Assembly (NCBI GenBank): GCA_963576565.1
Contig: OY755038.1
Span: forward strand, 141,352,206 to 141,416,205
Source of the DNA: Aspidapion aeneum
Lineage: Eukaryota > Arthropoda > Insecta > Coleoptera > Brentidae
Direction of reading: 5' to 3'
DNA length: 64,000 nt
Shown here: positions 21,546 to 32,293 of the stretch, in pieces
Numbering within the stretch: position 1 is the first letter of the stretch
Layout of the letters: each line of letters opens with the position of its first letter
Translations under genes and position numbers: made by a program
Notes under the pieces: generated by a model
Told to the model about the DNA's origin: nothing
Database searches by the model: none
Seen by the model: only the letters and a program-made list of their open reading frames with translations

Positions 21546-22189
21546 GATGTCACGCAAAACAGTATGTGGCTATAAATAAGATCCCCTGACGTTGATGTTA
21601 AAATGACAGACCCAGATTTTTTATTTTACTTTTATTTAGACGATACATTGTCAAGTAAAACAAGGCACAAGCGAAGTTTTAATAGACAGATAGACATGAC
21701 AATTTTTTTAGTCAAAAGTTGCCAATTCTGAGGTTTTTGCGGTTTTTCTAATTGAAAAAAATTTAGTTTTCTGAAAGCAATAGACCTCGACATTTTTCTT
21801 TTGCCTTGTATGATAGTCAAGCCACTAAGCTTTAATGTGCGTATAGACTTTTTTTCCGCACCGGTGTAAATAATTAAAAATCGAGAAAATCATAAAATTT
21901 ACTTTTTTATTAAACTATTTTTGCCATGTCAAAAAAGTGAGGTTAATTTTTTTTTCTGTATAGGATTATCCAACCAAATTAAAGATTTCTTCCGTCAAAT
22001 TTGTTTTTACATAAGATTTAATACAATAGAAATAAAAAAAAATGAGGCCACAACTGATTTTCTTCTTTTTTTTACTTTTAAAGTGGCCTGTAAAATACGG
22101 GAGGCGACATTAAAAATTAAAATTTGTTAATTTGGTTTTCCTAAGGACACTAATACATGTTATCAAAATTTGGATTTTTTTCGTGACAT

Positions 22190-22460
22190 GGCAGCTACCC
22201 CCATTGGATGATTTGGCGTGGAAGTACTCCATAGATGATAATTTTTACCACAGCCAGGTCTCCATTCTAGAACCCTGGAAGTGGCACAACATCTACATTG
22301 TTTACATAAATGCAGGCTCTGGATCTTGGGGAGGTAGTGCAGTAGTGAACTGTTCCACCTCTGATTCCCAGGTCTCGAATGGTCCCCTTAGAGAAATAGG
22401 GTTCCTGGATTAACGCTATGTTGATGGCCATTCCTTTGAGCTTTTTAGATAGAAGGGCGG
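22190..22460 (-). pseudogene. LOA-like LINE endonuclease, N-terminal part
   Basis: Minus strand: MAINIALIQEPYFSKG, TIRDLGIRGG, RACIYVNNVDVVPLPGF and GDLAVVKI, the standard opening of an R1/LOA endonuclease including the QEP catalytic region. It stops where the 13-kb block begins; the C-terminal SDH part is at about 8700-8931. One stop codon is visible. Confidence 0.7.
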
Positions 22461-22541
22461 TTGGGGTGGTATTTGATAAAGTGGTGTTGTTGGTTTGTTC
22501 TTACTTTTTTTTTTAATTCGGAGAAGTAAAGGGTATCATGG

Positions 22542-23915
22542 TCACATATCCCCTTTATTTTCCGAATCAGAGTCTTGCCCTGCCTCATCACTCTCAGGGT
22601 TTGGAGGTGAGGTCGTAGGGCCCTGAGGAGGATCCTGTTCAGGCTCCTTCTCAGCTTCAGGCTTAACAGGGTCGCGTTGGCCGTCCCCTGTTTTGCCCTT
22701 TTTTGAGGTTTGCAGTGTTATCTGCGCCCTCGTGGCACTATAAAAAGGGTGGAAGCCACCCTTCTCCAAGCTGGTGACGGACTTTTTGTCCATCCCCACG
22801 ACAAGGCGAAGACCTTTGGCCTTCTCCTTTCTCTCAAATACTCTCCAACTAGGGCTACCCAGCCCTGGATTTTGTTTCTCCAGGGTCTACAGAACGTGCT
22901 CGTTGGCCTTGTGCTTTCTGCCAGGGATCCAAACTATGGCTTTAGTAAGCCGGTAGCTCTTAAGATCCCTGACGACGGGACGATTTTCCCCCCAGGGCCT
23001 CAAGCTGAGCAAGGTCCTAAGGAGCCCATCTCTTGTCTGGGGAGTTGCTGCCGTAACTAGCAATTGTCCCTCCAGAGCCTGGACAACGTAAATTGAATTT
23101 CAGCATCGCAACTTCCAGGAGTAGAAGTGACCGATTCTCCAACCGCGTCCAGAAAGTCGAGCAGATGCTATTTAGTCAGCTCTGTTTCGGTTGGACCGTC
23201 CATGCTGACCACGACCTGCAGATGCATATCCAGCGTTTCCTGTGCCAGTCTGGCTGGCCCTAGGATGCTTGGCTGCCTTGGTTGGTGGAGTCGTCCCAGG
23301 GATCCTAGGACGCTTTCCACTTTTTTTGGCCTTTGGGACGCTGGGCTGCTGGGCACTAGTGTTAGAGCCCTGTGCCTCTGCATTTCCCCTTTTTGAGCCA
23401 TAAAAAAAGTTTGACACTTTCGAAACCTCACCAGATTTTTGGGCACTAACGTTAGAGCCCTTTTATCTGGTGTTTGTTCTCGGTGCACCCTTTAGAACTG
23501 CCATCTTTGCCCTTGCCCGCCTCTTCCTTTCGGCCCCACAGACATTCGGCCGCTTGACCTTAAACTTCTTCAGGTCCTTAGCATGCTGCAGGACATCGGC
23601 AGGGGCATCTTTTAAGGTAGATGAACAACTGGGTCCTGATGCAGTTCTCCGTCGTTCATCTGGATTTTTAGATGATTCAGTAGAAACTTGATTAGTTTCT
23701 GACTGAATTTCCTGGGTGTTGAAGTTTTCACAGGGTCTCGATACAGTTTTCTGTGAATGCTCCTGTTTGTTTAAGGGTCCTCTAGGAGTTCTCTCATCAT
23801 CAGTGAGAGACAAAGAATCGCTCTCACCTTGTTTTTGTTTTTTTGAGTCCATAGCACTTTGGCTATTAAAATCGTCACCCCGACAGTACTTCGTCACGGG
23901 AGGGCATTTATACAA
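22542..23915 (-). pseudogene. LOA-like LINE ORF1 (DUF4780-type)
   Basis: The N-terminal part (23463-23915) is polar and Ser/Gln-rich and ends in a basic stretch (KRRARAKMAVLKGAPRTNTR). After a frame-broken middle, the C-terminal part contains GLRLVVGMDKKSVTSLE and FHPFYSATRAQITLQ followed by an acidic tail (22542-22799), which I recognise as the DUF4780 type found in ORF1 of insect LOA elements. Several frameshifts. The 5' end of the LINE is about 440 bp upstream at 24352. Confidence 0.65.
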
Positions 23916-24369
23916 CAGTGTGCGCCTGGTGCCCTGAGGTTAGCCGCTAAAGGCCGTGTTTCCCACCGGTCATCCATCCCTTCAGCGCGCACAATACCTC
24001 AGGATTGGGAAGGTTTTTATTGTGGTGCCTCATCCACGCGGTTCGGGCGGTTAAGCCAAGACCCCCGTACATGCCTCTGATGTACTACCACCTTCCGGGT
24101 CAAGCGCGCGCCAAGACAATGGCACACCTGAGCATTCCAAGGCCTTGGCTCACTAACCTTCGGGTAGGTCGTTGCGTTCCAGGGGTAATACGGTATGACG
24201 TTCCCCAGCAGAACTCACCGGCTCATTTAGCCAGGTCCACCACCGCGAAATGGACGCACCTGCTGAGAATTGCCTAAGTGGGATTCAGAGAAGGGGTCTC
24301 TGGTATCCCTTAGGCCGGGTTAATGCCTCTGTGATGACACAGAGACAAAGGCATGATTTTTGACTTAAA

Positions 24370-24967
24370 CTTATAAAAAATTATAATGGCAGATATAACA
24401 TGGCAGACTTTCCCATTTATGAATCAATATTTATCAGATCGCCATTTTGCATCCGCTATTTTTTTAATGTTTAAGTCATAAATTGTATTAAGTGACGGGT
24501 TAGTAAATAGGAAAGTCCACCATTTTGGGTTGGCCATTTTGAATTTTTTATAGGTTTGAGTCAAAAATCATTATCAGGGACTTCAAATACCGCCAAATTT
24601 GACACATATCGATTCATAAATGGGAAACACCGCCATTTCCTATCCGCCAATTTGATATTTATAAGTAAATATATAGGAGTTCGGCCTATTTTCCCATGTT
24701 AATTCCCATAAGAAAACGCTAAGGTTCAAGTTAGCGAAAGTGGCCCAGACGCAGATATATGTAGTCGAATTGTACGATATGTTTTTATGTGGTAGACATT
24801 AAAAAATCGAGTTTTGGAAAGTAGGTAAAAAGAAAAATGGCGTATGATCAGGTTTTTGGTGGGCGGGGCACAAGAGCCCAATAGTATGATGTGTTTTTTT
24901 TTGTGGTAGGTATTAAAAATTGGAGTTTCGAAAGTAGGTAAGGAAAAATGGAGTGTTACGTTATCAG
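24370..24967. repeat. Polinton left TIR, middle segment
   Basis: Continues the left TIR after the LOA LINE. It matches the reverse complement of about 49930-50560, with shared CCTATTTTCCCATGTTAATT, GAAAACGCTAAGGTTCAAGT and AATTGTACGATATGTTTTTA. It ends at the BEL/Pao target site ATCAG. Confidence 0.8.
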
Positions 24968-25724
24968 TGGTCGGTCGAGACGTCTTTCGCATGAAAAAGT
25001 CAACAAACCAACCGAACTGTAGCAATAGGGATCTCCAGTCCAATAGTTCCCACTCTTAGGTTACACTTTTGTGTTTTTAGTTAGGAATAGTAGCATAGGG
25101 AATAAGTAAAAAATGTAAAGAAACGCAGCTCAAAAACACTTTGACTTACCCTTGGATGAAAGGAACTTGGTACATGGACAACTGCACAGTCGAATCCAAA
25201 TAATTCCAATCAAAGTAGTAGCAGTAGCACTTCAAAGCAATCCATAAATGTTTATACACGACCGCTGTCTTAAAAAGCACGCATGTGATTTCACTTGGCG
25301 ATCAATATATATCACTGGTATGGAGAGTACCCCAAATATTCGCATGAGATCCGTATAGCAAGACGGACTTTGGAGTACTGCTGTATGTAGCAATATAGCA
25401 GTAAAAAGGTATGTATGAAATTAGGGAAAACTTAAATTAAAAAAGGATGGAAAATGGATATACTCAAGGTAGAAAAAGCAAAAATAATAAAGTAAAGTCA
25501 ATGCATTCTTGAGCATATAATTCACCGCGCAAATTCAAATTTTTAGCCTTTTTGTAGGCAAGGCATATCTTAGTAACTAAATTAGTTTAAACCAAGAAAT
25601 AAAAGTAACTTTAAGTATAAAGTTTTAGCATAACTCTAGCAAAAAAAAAGAAAATAAAAAGCATTCTAATTTAGATAAATGTCTCTAAATTTTATATCTT
25701 AAAACTAAACGTCGGGACGAAGCA
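24968..25724 (-). repeat. BEL/Pao 3' LTR
   Basis: 757 bp, begins TGGTCGGTCGAGACG and ends GGGACGAAGCA on the plus strand. It is the 3' LTR because the element is read on the minus strand. It differs from the other LTR near 25540 (TTTTTAGCC against TTTTTACCC). Confidence 0.92.
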
Positions 25725-25742
25725 TTCCGGCCCCCCTGAAAA
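25725..25742 (-). promoter_or_regulatory. BEL/Pao polypurine tract
   Basis: Minus strand reads CAGGGGGGCCGGAA directly before the 3' LTR, the expected place and composition of a plus-strand primer. Confidence 0.7.
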
Positions 25743-25767
25743 TACCCAGGGTATGGTATTTTCTGAA

Positions 25768-28700
25768 CTAAGCATTAGGGAGAGGGCACAATTTCACCAA
25801 AGGCCTCTTGAATAAACCTTTGGAGGTTTTAACTGTAGCAACTCTTACTACATTATCAGTACCAGGGTGCAATCCTACTACTCGTCCCAATACCCAATTT
25901 AAGGGAGTGGTTTGATCATCTTTGATCAAAACCATCGTATCAATCGCAATGGGATCAATTTTGTCTTGATTCACTTTAGCGTGCTGTTGCAATGTATGTA
26001 AGTAATCTCTGTGCCATCTACGCCAAAAATCGCGATGCAGTTTTTGCAGCAACTGCCACCGAGAAAGCCTATTTAAAGGCACTTGGTCAAAATCGAGGTC
26101 TGGAACAGTCGTAAGTGGTTCCAGGCTAAGGAAATGACCGGGCGTCAGTGCAGTCAAATCATTTGGATCTGTGCTGACTGGACACAAAGGCCTAGAGTTG
26201 AGGATAGCTTCTACTTGAGTAACCACAGTATAAAGCTCCTCAAAAGTAAGCACCTGTTCTCCAATTACTCGTAGTAAATGAGACTTTGCACTTTTGATGT
26301 TACTTTCCCACAAACCGCCCATGTGGGGTGCGGATGGAGGGTTGAAGTGCCAACGAATTGATTCGCGATTAGCAACTTCAGCCAACATCTCGTTAAGCAT
26401 TTTAGCAGAAAGAGTAAAATTTGACGCGTTATCCGAGTAGACTACTTCCACGCGTCCTCTTCTGGCAATAAAACGTCGGAATGCTGCCATAAAAGCGTCT
26501 GCCGATAAGTCTGACACAATTTCTAAGTGTACCGCCTTCGTACAACCGCAAATAAATAGAACGACATAAGCCTTAAGTCGTTTTGCACCGCGCATGCGGC
26601 TCATTGTAATAGCAAAACTTCCCGTAAGATCAACGCCAACGTGTTGAAAAGCTTTTGCTTGTGAAACGCGAAATTTTGGCAAATTTCCAACAGGGGGTTG
26701 ATAATTACTGGGGCGCGTGCGCCAGCATGTAGAACAACGCGAAATTATTTTTCTTATATGCCTTTTAGCTGCAAAAATCCAATAATTTTGAAAAAGTAAA
26801 AATAAAGTCGTGTTTATGCCGGTATGCATATGTTTCTCGTGAGTATGCGCAATCAATAACTTTGTAAATTGAGAATCACCGGGTAAAAGTATAGGAAATT
26901 TTTTGTCATAATCTAATTCCGAATTGCATAATCCTCCGCCAACGCGTAAAATATTATTTTGATCCAAAAACGGATTTAATTTTCTAAAAACCTTTGGCAA
27001 CGGTTTATTATCGACAAGTAAAGAAATCTCGTTTTGAAAATATTTATTTTGCACGTGTTTTATAAGCACAAATATTGCATTTTGTAACTCATATTGTATT
27101 AACCACATAGAATTAATAATAATTTTCTCATTATTAAATCTACGCGCGCGAAGATTGTGAATAAAACGTAGTATAAAAGCAACAAGTCTAATTAAACGCA
27201 AAAAATTTGAAAATTTGTTAAGCAGACAATCCAAAAAATTTGGTTCAATTGTTGCAGCAAACACCAATTTTCGCTCCTCTTCGAGAGCTTCTTTGGGTGT
27301 AGTAATATTATTTTTAGTAAAATCCCATGTCTCTTGTGGCTTACAAAGGAACTCGGGTCCTTGCCACCAAAGGGAACAATTAATTAAATCTGCAGGCAAT
27401 AGACCACGTGACCCGGGGTCCGCGGCATTTAATTCAGAAGGAACATGGTTCCAATCGCAAGGCTGAATTTTTTCTTGTATGTATGTGACTCGGTTGGATA
27501 CAAAAGTGCGCCACGCATGTGGTGATCCTTTGATCCAAGAGAGCGCTACCATACTATCCGTAAAAGCAATAGTATTTTGAAAAGCAATTTTATTAGCAAA
27601 AGTATTTTGAATAAATTGAATGAGTTTAGCTAGCAAAACTGCCGCACAGAGCTCCAAACGGGGAATACTGATTCTTTTTATGGGAGCGACTTTCGATTTT
27701 GCGCACACAAAATACGTTTTAATATCTCCGTTTTGATAAACAATACGAAAATAAACCGCCGCACACATACCGCGCTCGGATGCATCGCTAAATCCAACAA
27801 TTTGACAAAATTGAAAATTAGAGAGATCAATCATTCTTGGGATATAAAAATCAGAAAATAATTTGAGTTCTTCCTCGAATTTTTTCCACTTGGAAATTAT
27901 TTCCGGGGGTGCTAACTGATCCCAATCTAACTTTATAAACCATAAGTACTGGATTAAATTTTTTGCAAAAAACGTAACCGGTGTAAGAAAACCTAAAGGG
28001 TCAAAGCATTTCGCAAGGGTACTAAGCAAATTACGCTTAGTGCAAATTTTTGTATTATAATTAAAAGAATAAAAAAAGTTATCACTTTGAGGGTTCCACC
28101 TCAAGCCTAAAATTTTTAGAGAGTTTGCATCCTCTCGATCCAAAGAAAAGTCTTTGGTTTGTATGTGGGTTGCAGGCAAGTCTGCAAGCAATTTGGGTTC
28201 GTTTGATGCCCACTTTTTCAGTTCAAATCCACCTCGCCCTAATAACTCAATTAATTGATTTTTCATAAGCATGATTTGATCAAAATCATTGCAACTTACT
28301 ACGCAATCGTCTATATAGACGCTGTCCTTTAAAATCGCAGAAGCCAACGGTAAGTCTTGATAATCATCGGCTAATTTAAGCAAGGTTCGAATTGCTAAAT
28401 ATGGAGAACAGTTTACCCCGAAAGTCAAAGTTTTTAATTCGTAATCTTGCACCGATTCTTCAGAATTAAAACGCCATAAAATTCGTTGGTATTTGTGTTG
28501 ATTTTCCTCCACATTTATCATTCTGTACATTTTAGAAATATCGCTAACAAAACAATATTTATGTAGCCGAAAATTAAGCAAAATTTTAACTAAATCTCCT
28601 TGTAGTTTAGGACCCGTGTGAAGGGCTTGATTTAGGCTAGGCTTATTTAAAGAATGACTCGATGCGTCAAAGACAGGACGAACAGGCGTGCTACTCGAGC

Positions 28701-31005
28701 TTTCTTTTATAACCGCATGGTGAGCTATATAAAAATATTCATGCATTTCTGAGTTATTAGGGGGTGAAACTGCACGCATGTGACCCATATCCAAGTATTC
28801 TTGCATTACTTGTGAGTAAGAAGTAAATAATTTTTTATCATTTAGCAAACGTTTTTCAAGCGAGTACAACCGACGCAAAGCAAGGGTTCGGGTATCGCCG
28901 AAATCAACGGGATTGATTTTAAAAGGCAACGAAACGGTGTATCTACCGTCCACATCGCGTATAGTAGTTTTTTCAAAATATTTTTCGCAAAAAATATCTG
29001 AAGGTGATTTTTTCTCCACCGTAGGAACCTCTTCCAACTCCCAGAATTTTTGCAAAGTATTATTTAAATCAGGAGTGGAAATAGTTGCCATAAAAGTAGA
29101 AATATTTTTTGATGCAAAAGCAGCATTTTGCAGAGGCATTTTTCCGAGCAAAGTCCATCCGAAGACTGTATTAATACAAGAGGGGGTGTCTGGACCGAAA
29201 TAAAGTCTACCTTCTTCTAAAAGTGATCCATAAAGGTCCGCGCCAATAAGAAGCTGAATGCCAGCTTGATTATACCAACTGGGATCAGCTAATTTTAGGC
29301 CAGTTAAGTAGTGCAACGAATTTTGGTTAAAAGATACACTTGGCATTTTATCGCAAACTTGGTCTATTAATACAGGTTCTAGACTAAAAATTTTCGATTT
29401 ATTATCGATAGCAGCAATTTTACAATGCACCGCATGGCGCGCCGTAGTAGACATATCTCCTAAACCGTTTACATTAAGCGAAATGTTGGATTTAGGAAGT
29501 CCGAGTGCATTCGCACATTTTTTCGTTATAAAGGAGCACATGGCGCCATTATCCAAGATGGCGCGTATTTCGTGCCAATTTCCGTATGCATCACGGATGT
29601 GCAGCAAAGCAGTGCAAAGCAACGTGTCATAGTCGCCAAGCACAGTACCCGCGTGAATAGATTTATTTTCAGTAATCTGATTTTCTTCGGGGTTAGTTTG
29701 TGATCCACTAGACGTCACAGAAGAAGAAGCAATCACCGAAGCTGGGGAGTTGTTTTTTAGGCATAAAAGACTGTGGTGATTTAAAAAACAAAATCTACAA
29801 CTTTTTTGTGAAGTGCACGAGTTTACTTGATGAAAACTAGCCATGCAATTGGTGCATCCCTTATTATTTCTAATAAAATCAATGCGTTCTTGAATTGGTT
29901 TCACTAAAAAAGATTCACAGCTAAAAATCAGATGTGTATTTCTTGCTTTGCAGTAGAAACACGTGTTTTGTTTGGAATTTGGAGTTTTTTGTGACTGTCT
30001 GTTTGCAAGTAAAACTGTTTTATTTCGTGGATTACGGGGGGATCTCGAGAAGTTCCCTGGTCGTGAGTTTTGAACATTATCTTGTTTCATAGACAAAGAT
30101 AAAGATTCAAGAGACGTGCAATGTTGCTCTAAAAATTTGTAAATATCTTCGTATTTTGGCATTAAATTAGAAGCGTGATTTTGTTCAAATAACTTACGCG
30201 TTTCGGGATCTAATCGATCCAAAAGCATGTTCGCAGTAATAAAGCACCAACTATGGGTCGCATATCCCATATTTTTTAAGCAATCAAGGTTTTCCTTGAA
30301 CGTATCTAGCATTTTGCGCAATTCTAAAACGTCATCATTGGATAGCCGAGGTGAGTTTTCGATAGATTTCCAGTAAGAAACCGCACGCAAGCGCTTATTG
30401 TCATATCTGGAAATCAGCGTATCGTAGCAAAGTAAATAATTATTTCCTTCAAGAGGTATATTTTTAATTAAATTTAAAGCAGGGCCTCTTAAAATCGTAC
30501 GTAAATATTTAAACTTCTCAATGTCCGAGCTCTTACGCGTATGTACAACCGCATTGTAAATCTCAATAAAGCTTGGAAACTCCTCAACATCGCCCGAAAA
30601 AGGAGGGACATTTAACTTGGGAAGAGAAAATTCTGGTTCCGGAAAAATAATTGTTTGATTATTTACCTCATTGTGGCTTCGATTTATTTCTTCAGCCTCC
30701 ACCTCAAATAAATCATAGTGCAAAGCCTCAACCTCTACGCATCTATCCAAAAAATCTTTTTGTATTTTATTCTGAGCTTCCAGAGCTTCAGAATCGTCTG
30801 AAATCAAGATCAGTAAAGCATTATGATGCTTTTCAAAGCTCTTACAACAAGAAGAAAGTTTTTTAAAGTTAACTTTAAACCTTGTGTGAGCAGCTGGATT
30901 TGTTTTCGCCTGATTGGCATAGTGTTCAAGCACACTCAACTGATTGATTGCAGTTTGACGCAAGGCCTTAGCCGAGCTTACCTTTTTTTCGGTATCGTTT
31001 ACCAT
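25768..31005 (-). CDS. BEL/Pao Gag-Pol polyprotein, intact
   Basis: One uninterrupted 1745-codon frame. Residues about 130-290 hold the DUF1759 Gag region (LNVPPFSGDVEEFPSF). A Cys-rich zinc-knuckle region starts near 348 (CFYCKARNTH). The aspartic protease is near 480 with LDNGAMCSFI, where the usual D-S/T-G reads DNG. The RT spans about 750-1000 with FVSDISKMYRMI and the catalytic YIDDCV near 897. RNase H starts near 1070 (GFSDASERG). The integrase zinc region and DDE core follow, with VGVDLTGSF near 1455 and VYSDNASNF, then the C-terminal DUF5641-like part (LVKLCPLP end). Pol is fused to Gag without a frameshift, normal for BEL/Pao. It lies in opposite orientation to the capsid genes of its host Polinton and has no link with them. 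Confidence 0.95.
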   Translation of the reverse strand: MVNDTEKKVSSAKALRQTAINQLSVLEHYANQAKTNPAAHTRFKVNFKKLSSCCKSFEKHHNALLILISDDSEALEAQNKIQKDFLDRCVEVEALHYDLFEVEAEEINRSHNEVNNQTIIFPEPEFSLPKLNVPPFSGDVEEFPSFIEIYNAVVHTRKSSDIEKFKYLRTILRGPALNLIKNIPLEGNNYLLCYDTLISRYDNKRLRAVSYWKSIENSPRLSNDDVLELRKMLDTFKENLDCLKNMGYATHSWCFITANMLLDRLDPETRKLFEQNHASNLMPKYEDIYKFLEQHCTSLESLSLSMKQDNVQNSRPGNFSRSPRNPRNKTVLLANRQSQKTPNSKQNTCFYCKARNTHLIFSCESFLVKPIQERIDFIRNNKGCTNCMASFHQVNSCTSQKSCRFCFLNHHSLLCLKNNSPASVIASSSVTSSGSQTNPEENQITENKSIHAGTVLGDYDTLLCTALLHIRDAYGNWHEIRAILDNGAMCSFITKKCANALGLPKSNISLNVNGLGDMSTTARHAVHCKIAAIDNKSKIFSLEPVLIDQVCDKMPSVSFNQNSLHYLTGLKLADPSWYNQAGIQLLIGADLYGSLLEEGRLYFGPDTPSCINTVFGWTLLGKMPLQNAAFASKNISTFMATISTPDLNNTLQKFWELEEVPTVEKKSPSDIFCEKYFEKTTIRDVDGRYTVSLPFKINPVDFGDTRTLALRRLYSLEKRLLNDKKLFTSYSQVMQEYLDMGHMRAVSPPNNSEMHEYFYIAHHAVIKESSSSTPVRPVFDASSHSLNKPSLNQALHTGPKLQGDLVKILLNFRLHKYCFVSDISKMYRMINVEENQHKYQRILWRFNSEESVQDYELKTLTFGVNCSPYLAIRTLLKLADDYQDLPLASAILKDSVYIDDCVVSCNDFDQIMLMKNQLIELLGRGGFELKKWASNEPKLLADLPATHIQTKDFSLDREDANSLKILGLRWNPQSDNFFYSFNYNTKICTKRNLLSTLAKCFDPLGFLTPVTFFAKNLIQYLWFIKLDWDQLAPPEIISKWKKFEEELKLFSDFYIPRMIDLSNFQFCQIVGFSDASERGMCAAVYFRIVYQNGDIKTYFVCAKSKVAPIKRISIPRLELCAAVLLAKLIQFIQNTFANKIAFQNTIAFTDSMVALSWIKGSPHAWRTFVSNRVTYIQEKIQPCDWNHVPSELNAADPGSRGLLPADLINCSLWWQGPEFLCKPQETWDFTKNNITTPKEALEEERKLVFAATIEPNFLDCLLNKFSNFLRLIRLVAFILRFIHNLRARRFNNEKIIINSMWLIQYELQNAIFVLIKHVQNKYFQNEISLLVDNKPLPKVFRKLNPFLDQNNILRVGGGLCNSELDYDKKFPILLPGDSQFTKLLIAHTHEKHMHTGINTTLFLLFQNYWIFAAKRHIRKIISRCSTCWRTRPSNYQPPVGNLPKFRVSQAKAFQHVGVDLTGSFAITMSRMRGAKRLKAYVVLFICGCTKAVHLEIVSDLSADAFMAAFRRFIARRGRVEVVYSDNASNFTLSAKMLNEMLAEVANRESIRWHFNPPSAPHMGGLWESNIKSAKSHLLRVIGEQVLTFEELYTVVTQVEAILNSRPLCPVSTDPNDLTALTPGHFLSLEPLTTVPDLDFDQVPLNRLSRWQLLQKLHRDFWRRWHRDYLHTLQQHAKVNQDKIDPIAIDTMVLIKDDQTTPLNWVLGRVVGLHPGTDNVVRVATVKTSKGLFKRPLVKLCPLPNA

Positions 31006-31509
31006 TTTAAAAGGTTAAAGTGCAAAGTAAAGCAATAGTTAATAAGGGAAGCAAATTTAAAAAATATATCGTACTACTTTTCAAATTCCCTCGTAAACCA
31101 AGATTCAAAGCAATATTAAAAGGCCAGCGGCTTTTAGCAAATATTGAGTAAAGAACAGCAAGTTTTTAGCAAAAAGTATAAATGCTAATAAATATGCACA
31201 AAAAATTTAGCAACTGATAAGAGTTTCTGAATTTGTGTAGGTATGCAAGGAAACGCAAGCCTTACATACATCGACAGCGTAATAAATTTTAATTTTGAAA
31301 AAAAATAAATTTTTCAAAATTTGTATGCAATTTGTATATTGCACAAATAAAAAATGCAATGCAAGTTGGTAGGTGCAACGTACAATAGACACACCGTAGA
31401 TAAAATGTAAAACCTAAGATATGCCTTGTCTCAAAAAGACGCAAAGTAAAGTCCTAACTTCAAACACAATTATGCAACTCTGAGAGCACCTATTACGCAG
31501 AACGGGAAA

Positions 31510-31527
31510 TCCGGCTCGAAGGACCAA
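31510..31527 (-). promoter_or_regulatory. BEL/Pao primer-binding site (tRNA-Tyr)
   Basis: Minus strand TGGTCCTTCGAGCCGGA, beginning 5 nt after the 5' LTR, is complementary to a tRNA 3' end reading TCCGGCTCGAAGGACCA, which matches the usual animal tRNA-Tyr. Confidence 0.8.
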
Positions 31528-31531
31528 AAAG

Positions 31532-32288
31532 TGGTCGGTCGAGACGTCTTTCGCATGAAAAAGTCAACAAACCAACCGAACTGTAGCAATAGGGATCTCC
31601 AGTCCAATAGTTCCCACTCTTAGGTTACACTTTTGTGTTTTTAGTTAGGAATAGTAGCATAGGGAATAAGTAAAAAATGTAAAGAAACGCAGCTCAAAAA
31701 CACTTTGACTTACCCTTGGATGAAAGGAACTTGGTACATGGACAACTGCACAGTCGAATCCAAATAATTCCAATCAAAGTAGTAGCAGTAGCACTTCAAA
31801 GCAATCCATAAATGTTTATACACGACCGCTGTCTTAAAAAGCACGCATGTGATTTCACTTGGCGATCAATATATATCACTGGTATGGAGAGTACCCCAAA
31901 TATTCGCATGAGATCCGTATAGCAAGACGGACTTTGGAGTACTGCTGTATGTAGCAATATAGCAGTAAAAAGGTATGTATGAAATTAGGGAAAACTTAAA
32001 TTAAAAAAGGATGGAAAATGGATATACTCAAGGTAGAAAAAGCAAAAATAATAAAGTAAAGTCAATGCATTCTTGAGCATATAATTCACCGCGCAAATTC
32101 AAATTTTTACCCTTTTTGTAGGCAAGGCATATCTTAGTAACTAAATTAGTTTAAACCAAGAAATAAAAGTAACTTTAAGTATAAAGTTTTAGCATAACTC
32201 TAGCAAAAAAAAAGAAAATAAAAAGCATTCTAATTTAGATAAATGTCTCTAAATTTTATATCTTAAAACTAAACGTCGGGACGAAGCA
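31532..32288 (-). repeat. BEL/Pao 5' LTR
   Basis: 757 bp, same ends as the copy at 24968-25724. It contains the promoter for the minus-strand transcript. The near identity of the LTRs shows recent insertion. Confidence 0.92.
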
Positions 32289-32293
32289 ATCAG

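Larger units (their letters stand above)
20560..22190. other. Unassigned segment inside the LOA LINE, with a MITE
   Basis: No coding region was recognised. It holds a MITE (21239-21414), a tRNA-like B-box remnant near 21505-21545 and AT-rich sequence. It resumes the LOA LINE endonuclease somewhere near 22190; the exact border is uncertain because the endonuclease middle portion is missing. Confidence 0.5.
5981..24352 (-). mobile_element. LOA-like LINE (split by a 13-kb nested block)
   Basis: A non-LTR retrotransposon on the minus strand, flanked by a perfect 17-bp duplication ATGATTTTTGACTTAAA at 5964-5980 and 24353-24369. The right Polinton TIR near 50757 preserves the empty site. The 3' end is on the left with a short TTCA-repeat tail; the 5' end is on the right. 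In minus-strand order it holds ORF1 (DUF4780 type), AP-endonuclease, reverse transcriptase and RNase H. The block 8932 to about 22190 interrupts the endonuclease. All reading frames are broken. An RNase H after the RT and a DUF4780 ORF1 fit the LOA/R1 group. Confidence 0.8.
24968..32288 (-). mobile_element. BEL/Pao LTR retrotransposon, full length and young
   Basis: Two 757-bp LTRs (TGGTCGG...CGAAGCA, so TG...CA) flank a single long ORF on the minus strand. A 5-bp duplication ATCAG is present on both sides (24963-24967 and 32289-32293), and the right Polinton TIR preserves the uninterrupted site. The two LTRs differ by one base that I noticed. The primer site matches tRNA-Tyr, which fits the Pao group. 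All parts needed for movement appear to be present, so this copy may be active or very recently active. Confidence 0.93.

Noticed and set aside
29526..29708. Small frames overlapping the BEL/Pao polyprotein
   Set aside because: Out-of-frame shadows of the 1745-codon ORF.
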